From Gammaproteobacteria bacterium (GTDB lineage: Bacteria > Pseudomonadota > Gammaproteobacteria > Steroidobacterales > Steroidobacteraceae), in contig SCUD01000098.1 in NCBI GenBank assembly GCA_004297335.1, positions 1-32,173 of the forward strand: a DNA stretch of 32,173 bases, written 5' to 3'. Positions 1 through 7,544 of the stretch are shown piece by piece. Position 1 is the stretch's first letter. Each line of letters begins with the position of its first letter. The position numbers and the translations under genes are program-made. The notes beneath the pieces are model-generated. The model saw only the letters and a list, made by a program, of their open reading frames with translations, made no database searches and had not been told where the DNA came from.

Positions 1-1370
1 GCGCCCGACTCGACGAGATCCCGGACCGCCCAGACCTTGCGCTCGGGTCCGAGCCAGGCCGCCCAGTCGAGCCCCGGGATCGGGTACCAGAGGATCGGGC
101 ACATCTCGGCCGCGACCCGGAGCTTGGCGAAGCGCGGCACATCATCGGGATGAATCAGCTCGGCGTGCGATACCTCGTGGATCGGGCCGCCCTCGCCATT
201 GCTGCGCCGCGCAGCCTCGAAGGCGTCGAGTGCGACTCGCGCGGAACGGTCGCCGGTGGCGTGGATCTTGACCGTCAGGCCTTTGGCGTCGAGGCGGATG
301 ACGTCATCTCGCAGCACGTCCGGCTCCAGCATCAGCTTGCCGGTCCACTGATCGCCAAACGTCGCGTTCGGCAGGTACGGCTCGAGCATCGCGGCCGTGT
401 AGGTCGGCGGGATACCGTCGAGCATGATCTTGGCGAAATCGGTGTTGATGCGGTCGTTCGCGAACTTCTGCCGCGCCTCGATCAGGGCGAGCTCCTCGTC
501 GTGGGAACTGGCCCACGCGCTCTTCCAGGTGAGGCTGGTGTTGGCGCGGAGCGCGAGCCCGCCGCGGCGGTGCAGCTCCTGGTAGGCGGCCATCGTGCTG
601 GTCGTGACGATCGCGTCCCGGAAAGTCGTGATGCCGTGGGCGGCGACCTGGTCGAGCGCCCAGCGCAGCGCCTGGACGCGCTGCTCGAGCGGGTACTCGG
701 GCAGCCGGCGGCGATTCACGTAGGCGGCATTGTCGAGCAGGATGCCGGTGGCCTCGCCGGTGGCCGGATTGCGGGCGATGACGCCGCCCACCGGGTCGGG
801 TGTCGCCTTGTCGATGCCGAAGAACCGGAGCGCCGCTGAATTGACCCAGGCGTTGTGCACCGTCCAGTCCATCAGGAAGACCGGGTGGTCGGGTGCGATC
901 TCGTCGAGGATCTCCTTCGGCATCCGCTTGCTGCCGGCGAACAGGCCCTCGTTCCACTGGCCGCCGAGCAGCCACTGGCCCGGCTCCAGCTTCGCGAGGC
1001 AGCCCCGCAGCGTTGCCAGCGCCTCGGCGAGCTGGTCGGTCCGGAAGCGGCACTCGATGGTCTGGCCGATGCCGGCATCCGGCGGATGGACATGGGTGTC
1101 GTGGATGCCGGGCATGACCATGCGTCCGCCCAGGTCGATGACCGTGGCCTGCTCGCCGATCTGCGCCGTCACTTCCGCTGCGCTGCCGATCGCGACGATC
1201 CGGCCATCGGCGACAGCCATGGCCTCCGCCCACGGCTGGCGCTCGTCCACCGTGTAGATGCGCGCATGGGTGTAGACGGTGGTCGGCTCGGCCCAGGCCG
1301 CGCCGGCGAACGCGAGAAGCGCAATCAAATAAAGGGGACAGTCCCCTTTTCCGTTCGCACGCATCGTCAT
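1..1370 (-). CDS. Secreted amidohydrolase, YtcJ-like amidohydrolase family 3, partial
   Basis: This is a metal-dependent hydrolase of the amidohydrolase superfamily, probably acting on an amide or carbamate substrate in the periplasm. About 456 residues are visible and the C-terminus is cut by the left window edge. The reading frame starts at the ATG at 1370 (MTMRANGKGD) and opens with a signal peptide ending near AGAAWA at residue 27. A family-typical N-terminal strand follows (VYTHARIYTVDERQPWAEAM), then the metal-binding HxH at His93/His95 (GMHDTHVHPP). Later segments such as ITTFRDAIV and VKIHATGDRSAR fit the YtcJ-like branch. The signal peptide is odd: residues KGDCPLY are encoded by a 19-bp palindromic repeat (1331-1349), so the repeat appears to have inserted into the leader. 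A decayed copy of this N-terminus lies at 3612-3689. The specific substrate cannot be inferred. Confidence 0.85.
   Translation of the reverse strand, partial: MTMRANGKGDCPLYLIALLAFAGAAWAEPTTVYTHARIYTVDERQPWAEAMAVADGRIVAIGSAAEVTAQIGEQATVIDLGGRMVMPGIHDTHVHPPDAGIGQTIECRFRTDQLAEALATLRGCLAKLEPGQWLLGGQWNEGLFAGSKRMPKEILDEIAPDHPVFLMDWTVHNAWVNSAALRFFGIDKATPDPVGGVIARNPATGEATGILLDNAAYVNRRRLPEYPLEQRVQALRWALDQVAAHGITTFRDAIVTTSTMAAYQELHRRGGLALRANTSLTWKSAWASSHDEELALIEARQKFANDRINTDFAKIMLDGIPPTYTAAMLEPYLPNATFGDQWTGKLMLEPDVLRDDVIRLDAKGLTVKIHATGDRSARVALDAFEAARRSNGEGGPIHEVSHAELIHPDDVPRFAKLRVAAEMCPILWYPIPGLDWAAWLGPERKVWAVRDLVESG
1331..1349. repeat. GGGGAC/GTCCCC palindromic repeat, copy 1
   Basis: A perfect inverted repeat with arms AAAGGGGAC and GTCCCCTTT around a single central base. 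It lies inside the coding sequence of the amidohydrolase signal peptide, where it contributes the residues KGDCPLY. The same motif with longer arms recurs at 1932-1956. From general knowledge, this motif is dispersed in several proteobacterial genomes and often generates KGTVPF or KGDCPL strings in predicted proteins. Confidence 0.85.
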
Positions 1371-1411
1371 ACTCCCGAAAAAGGTACTCTCCGGCGCTAT
1401 TTTGCCACACG

Positions 1412-1621
1412 ATCGAGGAGATCGTCAGTCGCTCTCCGGACGTAATGGGTGGAACCCCAGTGTTTCCTGGGACGCGCGTGCCTGTCCAAACGCTGTTGGA
1501 CTACATTGAGGCCGATGACAGCATTGACGAGTTTCTGAAGGGCTTTCCGTCGGTGACTCGTGCGATGGTGGTCGCCTTTCTTGAGCACGCCACGTCCCTG
1601 GCGGTCCACGAGGCGGCTTGA
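1412..1621 (+). CDS. DUF433-family antitoxin, start codon unclear
   Basis: This frame encodes a DUF433 protein, a small DNA-binding antitoxin family usually paired with a DUF5615 PIN-like protein. The recognisable core is IVSRSPDVMGGTPVFPGTRV followed by PVQTLLDYIEADDSIDEFLK and GFPSVTRAMVVAFLEHA. The family hallmark GGTPVFPGTRVPV is intact. The homologous region begins upstream of the first in-frame ATG (1445), and no in-frame ATG, GTG or TTG lies before it in the short gap to the divergent amidohydrolase start. Either a rare initiation codon is used or the 5' end has been lost. The stop at 1619-1621 overlaps the toxin start as TTGA, so the two are translationally coupled. Confidence 0.7.
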   Translation: MEEIVSRSPDVMGGTPVFPGTRVPVQTLLDYIEADDSIDEFLKGFPSVTRAMVVAFLEHATSLAVHEAA

Positions 1622-1893
1622 GAGTCCTGCTCGACGAGTGCGTGGACAGTCGCCTCGCCGGTTACTTTGGTGAGCTGACTGTTGCCACTGTGGTCGGGCA
1701 GGGCTGGAGCGGCATCACGAACGGAAAGCTGCTGGCATTGGCGCAGCAGAAGTTCGATGTGTTCGTCACTGTCGATCGGAATCTGTCCTTCCAGCAACAT
1801 CTGCCAAGATTTGACCTCGCAGCCCTGATGCCAAGAACCATCGAGCAACTCAGCGTCGCGCCGAAGGGTGCGATAACAAGCATCGGCGTCTGA
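1618..1893 (+). CDS. DUF5615 PIN-like protein (toxin of a DUF433 pair)
   Basis: A 91-residue protein starting at TTG (MRVLLDECVDSRLAGYF). DUF5615 proteins have a PIN-like nuclease fold and act as candidate toxins next to DUF433 antitoxins. Visible hallmarks are the N-terminal LLDEC with paired acidic residues (Asp6, Glu7) and the central VFVTVDRNLSFQQHLP, which carries the next conserved aspartate. It is shorter than the usual roughly 110-120 residues: after FDLAALMPRT the sequence passes directly to a tail ending GAITSIGV, so about 20 residues of the C-terminal region may be deleted. Activity is therefore uncertain. It overlaps the antitoxin stop by four bases. Confidence 0.72.
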   Translation: MRVLLDECVDSRLAGYFGELTVATVVGQGWSGITNGKLLALAQQKFDVFVTVDRNLSFQQHLPRFDLAALMPRTIEQLSVAPKGAITSIGV

Positions 1894-1931
1894 CTACTGA
1901 TTGCACCGCGTCGGTGTCAGGACACGCCATT

Positions 1932-1956
1932 GAAAAAGGGGACTGTCCCCTTTTTC
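1932..1956. repeat. GGGGAC/GTCCCC palindromic repeat, copy 2
   Basis: A 25-bp perfect palindrome with 12-bp arms (GAAAAAGGGGAC and GTCCCCTTTTTC) around one central T. Its right edge overlaps the stop codon of the exosortase gene (TGA on the minus strand, 1955-1957). The GC stem followed by T5 on either strand could also act as a bidirectional terminator for the toxin gene and the exosortase gene. With copy 1 it brackets the toxin-antitoxin pair. Confidence 0.85.
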
Positions 1957-3535
1957 AGGGTACGTACGCTGGCAGCAGCGGCACCGCGGCGCGGGCGAAG
2001 CCGGTGAGCTCGGATTCGGCGGCGGCGATGTCCTGGCCCTCGGCCAGCGGGACGATCAGGCGGACGAGCGCGCCGTCGCTGCGGTTGCGCGTCAGCGAGT
2101 CCCAGAACAGGAACCACTTCACCAGGTATTCATTGGTCAGCACCCGGCCGCGCTGCTGGAACCAGTAGTACACGAGCTGACGGCTCGGGCCGAGCGCGAT
2201 TACCGCGCGGTTCACCCGCAGTGGCGTTCCGGCGAGCGCGACGCCCTCGACCTCCACCTGCCCGAACTCGCGGATCTGCCAGCCGCCGCCGGGCAGGCAG
2301 GTCCGCGGAGAATGCGCCGACCGGCCGGCCTGCTGCGAGTCGTACCAGGCGACGTACAGGTTCACGCGCGCGCCCGTGGCGTTGCGGTAGTCCGCCATCA
2401 GGTAGTCATCGAGCTGCAGCTGGTCGAGATAGACCTGCTCCATGCCGCTGCGCCGGCCCTCCCAGTTCTCGAGCGCCAGCGGAAAGTCCACGAACGACTG
2501 CCGCGCCGGCACGACCTCGGTGCGCTCCGGCAGCGCGAGCGATACGCCGGCCATCAACACCAGCACCACGGTCGCGGCGATCAGGCTCGGCGGCGTCGGC
2601 CGGCGCAGGATGCGCGCGTCCTTCGGCAGCGGCGCCGGGAACTCGAGGCCGAACACTTCGCGCCAGGGCCGGCCCTCGCGGCCGATGCGGGCGAGAATCG
2701 CCATCTCGAGGAGCATCAGCGCGGCGCTCAGCATGAACACCGCCCAGCCCTGGAACTCGTGCAGGAAGCCCTCCGCCATGCGGATGCCCCAGTGCTCGAC
2801 CATGATGCCGATCGTGCCGACCCGCAGGCTGTTCATCAGCAGCGTGATCGGGATGCTGGAGAGGAACAGCAAGAGCCGCTTCCACAGCGCGGCCTGGAAG
2901 AACACCGCCATGATGAAACCGAGCGTCATCAGCGGGAACAGGTAACGCAGGCCGTCGCAGGCCTCGGCCACCTGCAGCCGGTAGCCACCGAGGTCGATGA
3001 CGTTACCCTCGAGAAAGACACTGACGCCGAACAGGCGCATGAACCAGACGCCGAAGCTCGAGGACAGGAGCTGCAGCTCCGAGGACAGGTTGGAAAGGAC
3101 GAAGTCCGGCAGCGGGATCATGAACCCGAGGATCACGAGCGGTGCCCACAGGCGACGGCACACCGTCCAGCCGGTGAAGGCGAGGATCAGCCCCCAGAAC
3201 GCCAGCAACGCCCCGATCTGGCCCAGCGTGAACACCGAGCCGAGCTTGCCGACCAGCGCCACCAGCGCGCCGATTGCACACAAGGCTACCCCGGACCAGG
3301 AGCCGGTAAACGGCTGGCGCGCCAGCCAGCCCTTCTGCTGCCAGGTAAGGAAGGCCGCCACCAGCGGGATCAGCGGGCCGTGGCTGAATTCAGGGCTGCC
3401 CAGCCAGACGGTCCACATGTACTCCAGGCCGTCGAGCGAGAGCGCGGCGATGGCGGCCAGCGCGAGCGCGACGACGCCGGCGATCAGCGGCGTCGGGCGA
3501 AGCAGCACGGGGTCGGTGTCGGTCGCCGCGCTCAT
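1955..3535 (-). CDS. xrtD: Exosortase fused to EpsI domain (XrtD-like)
   Basis: An inner-membrane transpeptidase that cleaves proteins carrying a PEP-CTERM-like sorting tail and assists their anchoring to the cell surface. The protein has 526 residues: an N-terminal multi-pass exosortase domain (about 15-285) and a C-terminal EpsI domain (about 315-526). The exosortase catalytic residues are visible: Cys193 in EACDGLRYLFP, Arg238 in NSLRVG and His259 in LHEFQGW. The EpsI part has DFPLALENWEG and HSPRTCLPGGGW. Fusion with EpsI suggests the XrtD class specific for VPLPA-CTERM proteins; the class assignment is from memory. Start is the ATG at 3535. No intact substrate gene is seen nearby. The gene sits divergent from a decayed amidohydrolase fragment, and a broken second copy lies at 6710-7230. 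Confidence 0.9.
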   Translation of the reverse strand: MSAATDTDPVLLRPTPLIAGVVALALAAIAALSLDGLEYMWTVWLGSPEFSHGPLIPLVAAFLTWQQKGWLARQPFTGSWSGVALCAIGALVALVGKLGSVFTLGQIGALLAFWGLILAFTGWTVCRRLWAPLVILGFMIPLPDFVLSNLSSELQLLSSSFGVWFMRLFGVSVFLEGNVIDLGGYRLQVAEACDGLRYLFPLMTLGFIMAVFFQAALWKRLLLFLSSIPITLLMNSLRVGTIGIMVEHWGIRMAEGFLHEFQGWAVFMLSAALMLLEMAILARIGREGRPWREVFGLEFPAPLPKDARILRRPTPPSLIAATVVLVLMAGVSLALPERTEVVPARQSFVDFPLALENWEGRRSGMEQVYLDQLQLDDYLMADYRNATGARVNLYVAWYDSQQAGRSAHSPRTCLPGGGWQIREFGQVEVEGVALAGTPLRVNRAVIALGPSRQLVYYWFQQRGRVLTNEYLVKWFLFWDSLTRNRSDGALVRLIVPLAEGQDIAAAESELTGFARAAVPLLPAYVP

Positions 3536-3611
3536 GGTGAGGCGACGATACTACACGAGAAGTGCTGGCGGCCCAGAGGCGACCTCGGCTCGATCACCTC
3601 GCTGCCGCAGC

Positions 3612-3689
3612 CCGGCCGTAGGTGACGGCCATGGCCTCGGCCCACGGCTGGGGATCGTCAACTGAAAGCGCGCCAAGGTGTACACGGTC
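3612..3689 (-). pseudogene. Remnant of a second amidohydrolase 5' end
   Basis: On the minus strand this stretch reads VYTLAR...SVDDPQPWAEAMAVTYGR with small indels. It matches VYTHARIYTVDERQPWAEAM of the intact gene at 1-1370, and the DNA shared around GGCCATGGCC is close. Only the region just after the signal peptide survives. It lies in the same orientation as the intact gene and upstream of the exosortase, with no reading frame on either side. Between it and 4097 I see only a small hairpin near 3886-3908 (GGCGAG...CTCGCC) and no supported gene. Confidence 0.65.
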
Positions 3690-4097
3690 GAAGCCCCGGC
3701 ATCGATCTTTGACGGCGCTGAGGAAGGGTCGCTGGCCGCTGGCCGTGCCGGCGACCGCGCAAGGCACCATCAGCACGCGGCATTTCATCTCGGGACGTCC
3801 ATGGCATGCTGATCGTGCCTGCGGCCCAAACAGCAGTCGAGTCACCGGCCGGCTTCAACCGGCACAACCTCCACGGCGCGCTTACGGCGAGGAGCGTAGC
3901 GCTCGCCCGGTCATGTTTCATTCATCGTTCAAAGTTGCGGAACCCGACTATGCGGATTCGCCTGTGTTCCTGGCCCTACGTGGTGGGCCAGGCGGTCGGT
4001 ACTATTCAGGCACTTACTCGGGACGGTTCGCAAGAAGAACGGCGGGCAACACCCCTCCGACGAAGGCGGGCAGGTTCAAGAATCCCCCGGGCGGGTC

Positions 4098-4541
4098 CTA
4101 CAGTAGGATCTCTATGATCTTGACAACTGCCTCGGCGAGATCTTTATCTGGTATCTTGTTCGTTCCCGAACACTGATACTTGGTGCCCCTCCTCTCTATT
4201 CGAGCCAATACGCCCGGATCAGTTTTCCCGATGGACTCTACTCTTCGTTCCGTCGCGCCGCCAGAAAGCGCTGCACCTACGCCTGCAGCGTGCCTCACGA
4301 CAATCAACGGTTTCTTATCCATGTCGAAAACTATCATGTTCGCCCAAAAGTGATCACCGTCAATTTTCTTTCCATTTGAGAAGGTCGTCTTCGCCTTGTA
4401 GGCTCCATTCGACCGCACTACAAGATCCGTGTAACAGTATTGTTTCTTGTCCTTTCTTCCTTCTTTATGGATCCGCAAGTCGGCCACAACAGCTGAACTG
4501 AAGAGACCGAGACAGGCTCCGAGCACTACATACCGGTTCAT
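4098..4541 (-). CDS. Small secreted protein of unknown function
   Basis: A 147-residue protein with a clear signal peptide (MNRYVVLGACLGLFSSAVVA, cut near residue 20 or 21). The mature part is hydrophilic, with two cysteines that could pair (CYTD near residue 36, YQCSG near 123) and no domain I recognise. An AAAGGAG ribosome site sits six bases upstream of the ATG, which strongly supports translation. The base composition is lower in GC than the neighbouring amidohydrolase and exosortase genes, suggesting separate acquisition. No function is proposed. Confidence 0.72.
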   Translation of the reverse strand: MNRYVVLGACLGLFSSAVVADLRIHKEGRKDKKQYCYTDLVVRSNGAYKAKTTFSNGKKIDGDHFWANMIVFDMDKKPLIVVRHAAGVGAALSGGATERRVESIGKTDPGVLARIERRGTKYQCSGTNKIPDKDLAEAVVKIIEILL

Positions 4542-4627
4542 AACTGCTCCTTTGTCAATTCGTCGGCCGCAACCTTGACCAAAGCCATGAGTCCCGTGCT
4601 CAAACGTCGTCGCATAATTCGTTTCGA

Positions 4628-4813
4628 CTAGTCAGCCACATAATGCCGAGCACCGTGTCGAAGTACGCATCCCGCGTCGCGTCACCGTCGAAGTTCCGCG
4701 GGAACAATGTTTTCTCCCACGTCCCCCTGCCCCGGCACACCAGTCGCCCAAGTCAGCGGAGCACACAGCGCATCCGCCAGCACGGTCAGTCGCGAAACCA
4801 GTCGACTGTCCAT
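4628..4813 (-). pseudogene. 5' fragment of a DUF1566-like surface protein gene
   Basis: A start with a GGGGAG ribosome site (ATG at 4813) gives MDSRLVSRLTVLADALCAP, a degraded leader. The frame then shifts within the next 25 codons to read GTWEKTLFPRNFDGDATR and DAYFDTVLGIMWL, followed by a stop at 4628-4630. The strings GTWE.TL..R..DG and YFDTVLGI.WL match, from memory, the start of secreted DUF1566/Lcl-like proteins that often carry PEP-CTERM-type tails. The rest of the gene is missing. It is probably a dead exosortase cargo gene. The neighbouring stretch up to 5047 contains a 46-codon frame (about 4832-4970, minus) with AIREGQEAFLAGRGMACFQS that I cannot assign. Confidence 0.5.
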
Positions 4814-5047
4814 TTCGGTCTCCCCTCAGGATAGCCTCCGTTCCGCTCGGCTCCGCCACGCGCCAGCCCGCGCGCCGTCGAAAATGCCGAAGCTCTGGAA
4901 GCAGGCCATTCCGCGGCCCGCCAGAAACGCCTCCTGACCTTCCCTGATCGCCTCGCGCCCAGTCACGAGCTACCACTCCATGCTCCCTCTTATCAACCAG
5001 GCACCGCCGACCCGCATCACCCAAACTGGGTACGGCGCGTGTAGGAG

Positions 5048-6211
5048 CTATCGCGATTCCGGTTCGGGCGGCCGCACGCGATCCCGCACCAGGGCCACCA
5101 ATTCGGCCTGGCGGTGCGTGCCGGTCTTCTGGAAGATGGATTTCAGTTGCGCGCGCACGGTGTGCATCGACGTGCCGCGGCCGCGCGCGAAGCCCGCGAC
5201 CGTGGCGCCACGGGCAATCGCCTGCGCCAGGAATAATTCCGCGGCCGTGAGCCTCCGCAGGCGCTCCCGCGCTGCCGCCACGGTCGCGGGCAGGCGGGTG
5301 ATCGTCAGCATCGCTGCCGGCCGGTCGATGCCGAACATCCGGCCCTGGAACATCAGCGGCGCGATCGACAGCTGGAACCGACTGCCATCCGGAGCGAGCG
5401 CCTCCAGTTCCTCCCCCGCCGGGGCGGGACTTCCCTCGTTCAGTTGCCGGCAGTCGCGCAGCGCGGCCTGCAGTTGCCGGTCCAGGTTCGGATTGGCGAG
5501 GTGCACCCCGGTGTTGCTCAATCGAATCCATTGGGAGCTGCGGGCCAGGTCCTCGGCGGCGCTGCTCGCGAGCAGGACTCGCCCGGATTCGCCCACGATC
5601 ACGAGCGCTGTCTGCTCCCGGTCGATCGAATGTTGCAGCGCGCTGGAGAGCAGTGAGGCCGTGCCGAGCTGCCGGCTCACCCGCAAGGCCCGCTCGAGGT
5701 GCGGGACGAAGAGCTTCAGCCGCTCCAGGTGCTCGCGCCGGGCGTGACCCTCGGACTTACGGAACGGGAAGCTGATCCAGCTCGGTCGCCCGGCGGTCGG
5801 GAACAGCTGCGCGCCCAGGTAGTAGCGGATTCCGTCGCCGGTCTGCTGCAGCCAGTGGTAGTACTCGCTGTGGTCGATCCTGTTCTCGTCGATGCGCTGG
5901 TCGTCGTAGAGCAGGCGGTACTCCGGGTGCGCCAGGGCGTTCTCGACCCGCGGGCCGGCGGCGACCCGGCGGGGGTCATAGTCGAACATCAGTTTCTCGG
6001 GCATGCCGAAATTGACATCCTGGCGCACCAGACCGGTGTTCTCGTCGGTCAGGGACAGGTGGACGCCGGAGTTGCCGACGAAGCGGACCATCGCCTCGAG
6101 CGCCTGCGGCCAGAGCTGGGCATCGGTCGCCGCCTCGTACAGCCGCGTGACCAGCGTGTCGTACTGCGACACGCTCGGCGCGGACCGCGGCCGGCGGCGC
6201 CCGGTCGTCAC
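5048..6211 (-). CDS. LuxR-family transcriptional regulator
   Basis: A 387-residue regulator with a C-terminal LuxR-type helix-turn-helix at about 321-375 (LTAAELFLAQAIARGATVAG, then SMHTVRAQLKSIFQKTGTHR). The first 310 residues show no receiver domain. They contain an N-terminal helical segment (LYEAATDAQLWPQALEAM) and a PAS-like central part (TALVIVGESGRVLLASSAAE), so it probably senses a ligand rather than phosphorylation. The start is GTG at 6211, overlapping the stop of a 66-codon frame by GTGA. Its target could be the surrounding exosortase or polysaccharide genes, but the sequence does not show which. The motif TVRAQLKSIFQKTGTHRQAE is complete, so the gene looks functional. Confidence 0.88.
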   Translation of the reverse strand: MTTGRRRPRSAPSVSQYDTLVTRLYEAATDAQLWPQALEAMVRFVGNSGVHLSLTDENTGLVRQDVNFGMPEKLMFDYDPRRVAAGPRVENALAHPEYRLLYDDQRIDENRIDHSEYYHWLQQTGDGIRYYLGAQLFPTAGRPSWISFPFRKSEGHARREHLERLKLFVPHLERALRVSRQLGTASLLSSALQHSIDREQTALVIVGESGRVLLASSAAEDLARSSQWIRLSNTGVHLANPNLDRQLQAALRDCRQLNEGSPAPAGEELEALAPDGSRFQLSIAPLMFQGRMFGIDRPAAMLTITRLPATVAAARERLRRLTAAELFLAQAIARGATVAGFARGRGTSMHTVRAQLKSIFQKTGTHRQAELVALVRDRVRPPEPESR

Positions 6212-6408
6212 CGGCCCCTCACGAACGATCCGGCCAGCGCGATCGGGCGGTGCGCTTCGGGCAGCCGGTCGTGGAACGGGAACCCGCTATGCGGGATATC
6301 GCTCCAGACCTGCGATTCCGTCGCCACGACACGCAGGTGCCGGTCGATCGCCGCGCGTGCCTGCGGGCCGGAGGTTGCTGTCGACTCGAACGAAGGCTGC
6401 ATAGGCAA
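6208..6408 (-). CDS. Short unassigned frame upstream of the luxR-type gene
   Basis: A 66-residue frame from TTG 6408 (or ATG 6402, MQPSFESTATSG). It ends in a TGA that overlaps the regulator's GTG by four bases, which suggests translational coupling. The C-terminal part (SGFPFHDRLPEAHRPIALAG) looks protein-like, but I recognise no family. It may be the tail of a truncated gene. The stretch 6409-6700 upstream holds only a CATACA-TT-TGTATG palindrome and no supported gene. Confidence 0.35.
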   Translation of the reverse strand: MPMQPSFESTATSGPQARAAIDRHLRVVATESQVWSDIPHSGFPFHDRLPEAHRPIALAGSFVRGR

Positions 6409-6594
6409 ATCGGCCGGTGATCTCAGGTCACCTCATGGTCAGCAGCGGCGCTGTAACCCCGCCCGCCACCAGATGATCCGGGCATCCATGACGGCCGCCC
6501 CCCGGACTGTCACCCGCTCCCCTGTGCGGGCATTCAGATCCTGATCCTACTCCCGTTCGGCGGCCAAGGCAGCGCCGCTACGGAAGAAATCTGC

Positions 6595-6608
6595 CATACA
6601 TTTGTATG
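6595..6608. promoter_or_regulatory. CATACA-TT-TGTATG palindrome, possible operator
   Basis: A perfect inverted repeat with 6-bp arms and a 2-bp centre in the non-coding gap between the regulator genes and the exosortase remnant. The size and symmetry would suit a dimeric regulator such as the adjacent LuxR protein. It is about 190 bp upstream of the short frame that precedes the regulator, and no promoter boxes could be placed with confidence. Confidence 0.3.
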
Positions 6609-6709
6609 ACAGATGTAGGACACGGGTGGCCACGGATTTGCTCACTTTCGAAGAGGAACCATTGGCGGTCTCGCCAATTGCCCCGGACGCACTGCAGCTG
6701 TGCGGCGGC

Positions 6710-7230
6710 CGGGTGCAGCAGCAACCGCATCCACAGCGCAGCCTGGAAGAACACCGCCATGATGAAGCCGAGCGTCATCAGCGGGAACAGGTAACGCAGG
6801 CCGTCGCAGGCCTCGGCCACCTCAGCCGGTAGCCGCCGAAGGCCATGGCGACGACCTCCAAATGGACGCTGACTCCGAACAGGCACATGAACCGGACGCC
6901 GAAGTTCGAGGACAGGTTGGACAGGATGAAGCGCGGCAGCGGAATCATGAACCCGAGGATCACGAGCGGTACCCGCAGTCGGCGGCATACCGTGCAGCCG
7001 GCAAAGGCGAGGATCAGCCCCAGAACGCTAGTAACGCCCCGATCTGGCCCAGCGTGAACACCGAGTCGAGCTCGCCGACCAGCGCCACCTGCGGGATCAG
7101 CGGGCCGTGGCTGAATTCGGGACTGCCCTGCCAGACAGTCCACATGTACTCCAGACCGGCCAGCGAAAGCGCGGCGATGGCGGCAAGGGGGAGCAGCGCC
7201 ACGCTCGGGGAGATGAGCGTCGAACGGTAG
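6710..7230 (-). pseudogene. Broken second copy of the exosortase gene
   Basis: Three minus-strand frames together reproduce the exosortase domain of the intact gene at 1955-3535: AAIAALSLAGLEYMWTVWQG, then VGELDSVFTLGQIGALLAFW, then LRVPLVILGFMIPLP, then EACDGLRYLFPLMTLGFIMA. Several frameshifts separate them. An internal deletion joins HGPLIPQ directly to VALVGEL; in the intact gene both edges of the missing part carry the direct repeat GCTGGTGGCG. Another short deletion removes ELQLLSS. Homology stops after WMRLLL, so Arg238, His259 and the EpsI domain are absent. The gene is dead. It is in the same orientation as the intact copy. Confidence 0.85.
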
Positions 7231-7544
7231 AGGGCGCGCCCTGGTCGCCGGGAGTACTCATGGGTGTGGGGCACAATACTGCATCGGGAGGCAGCTGCTG
7301 GCTTGGCCGGTACGAACTGTTGCAGCGGCCGGAAGGCAGACATGGCTAATGAGGCGGAAACGCGTTCTCGCTCGCCACGAGTCGGGCGACAGTTGCTATG
7401 CTCGGCCAGAGTAAACCAATGCAACCCGTGATTCTGCCTACAACCTGCTCCTGACTTAGTACTCGGGCTCATAAATATGGCAACGTATAAGATTTGCCAG
7501 TTTCGACCTTCTCGGCTATCGTGTAAAGACGGGAGGTCACCTCT

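Noticed and set aside
150-1445. Long plus-strand frames opposite the amidohydrolase
   Set aside because: They are arginine- and alanine-rich shadows of the minus-strand amidohydrolase frame, which has a signal peptide and metal-binding motif.
2221-3665. Plus-strand frames of up to 437 codons opposite the exosortase
   Set aside because: They are antisense shadows of a GC-rich gene. The minus-strand frame has complete catalytic motifs.
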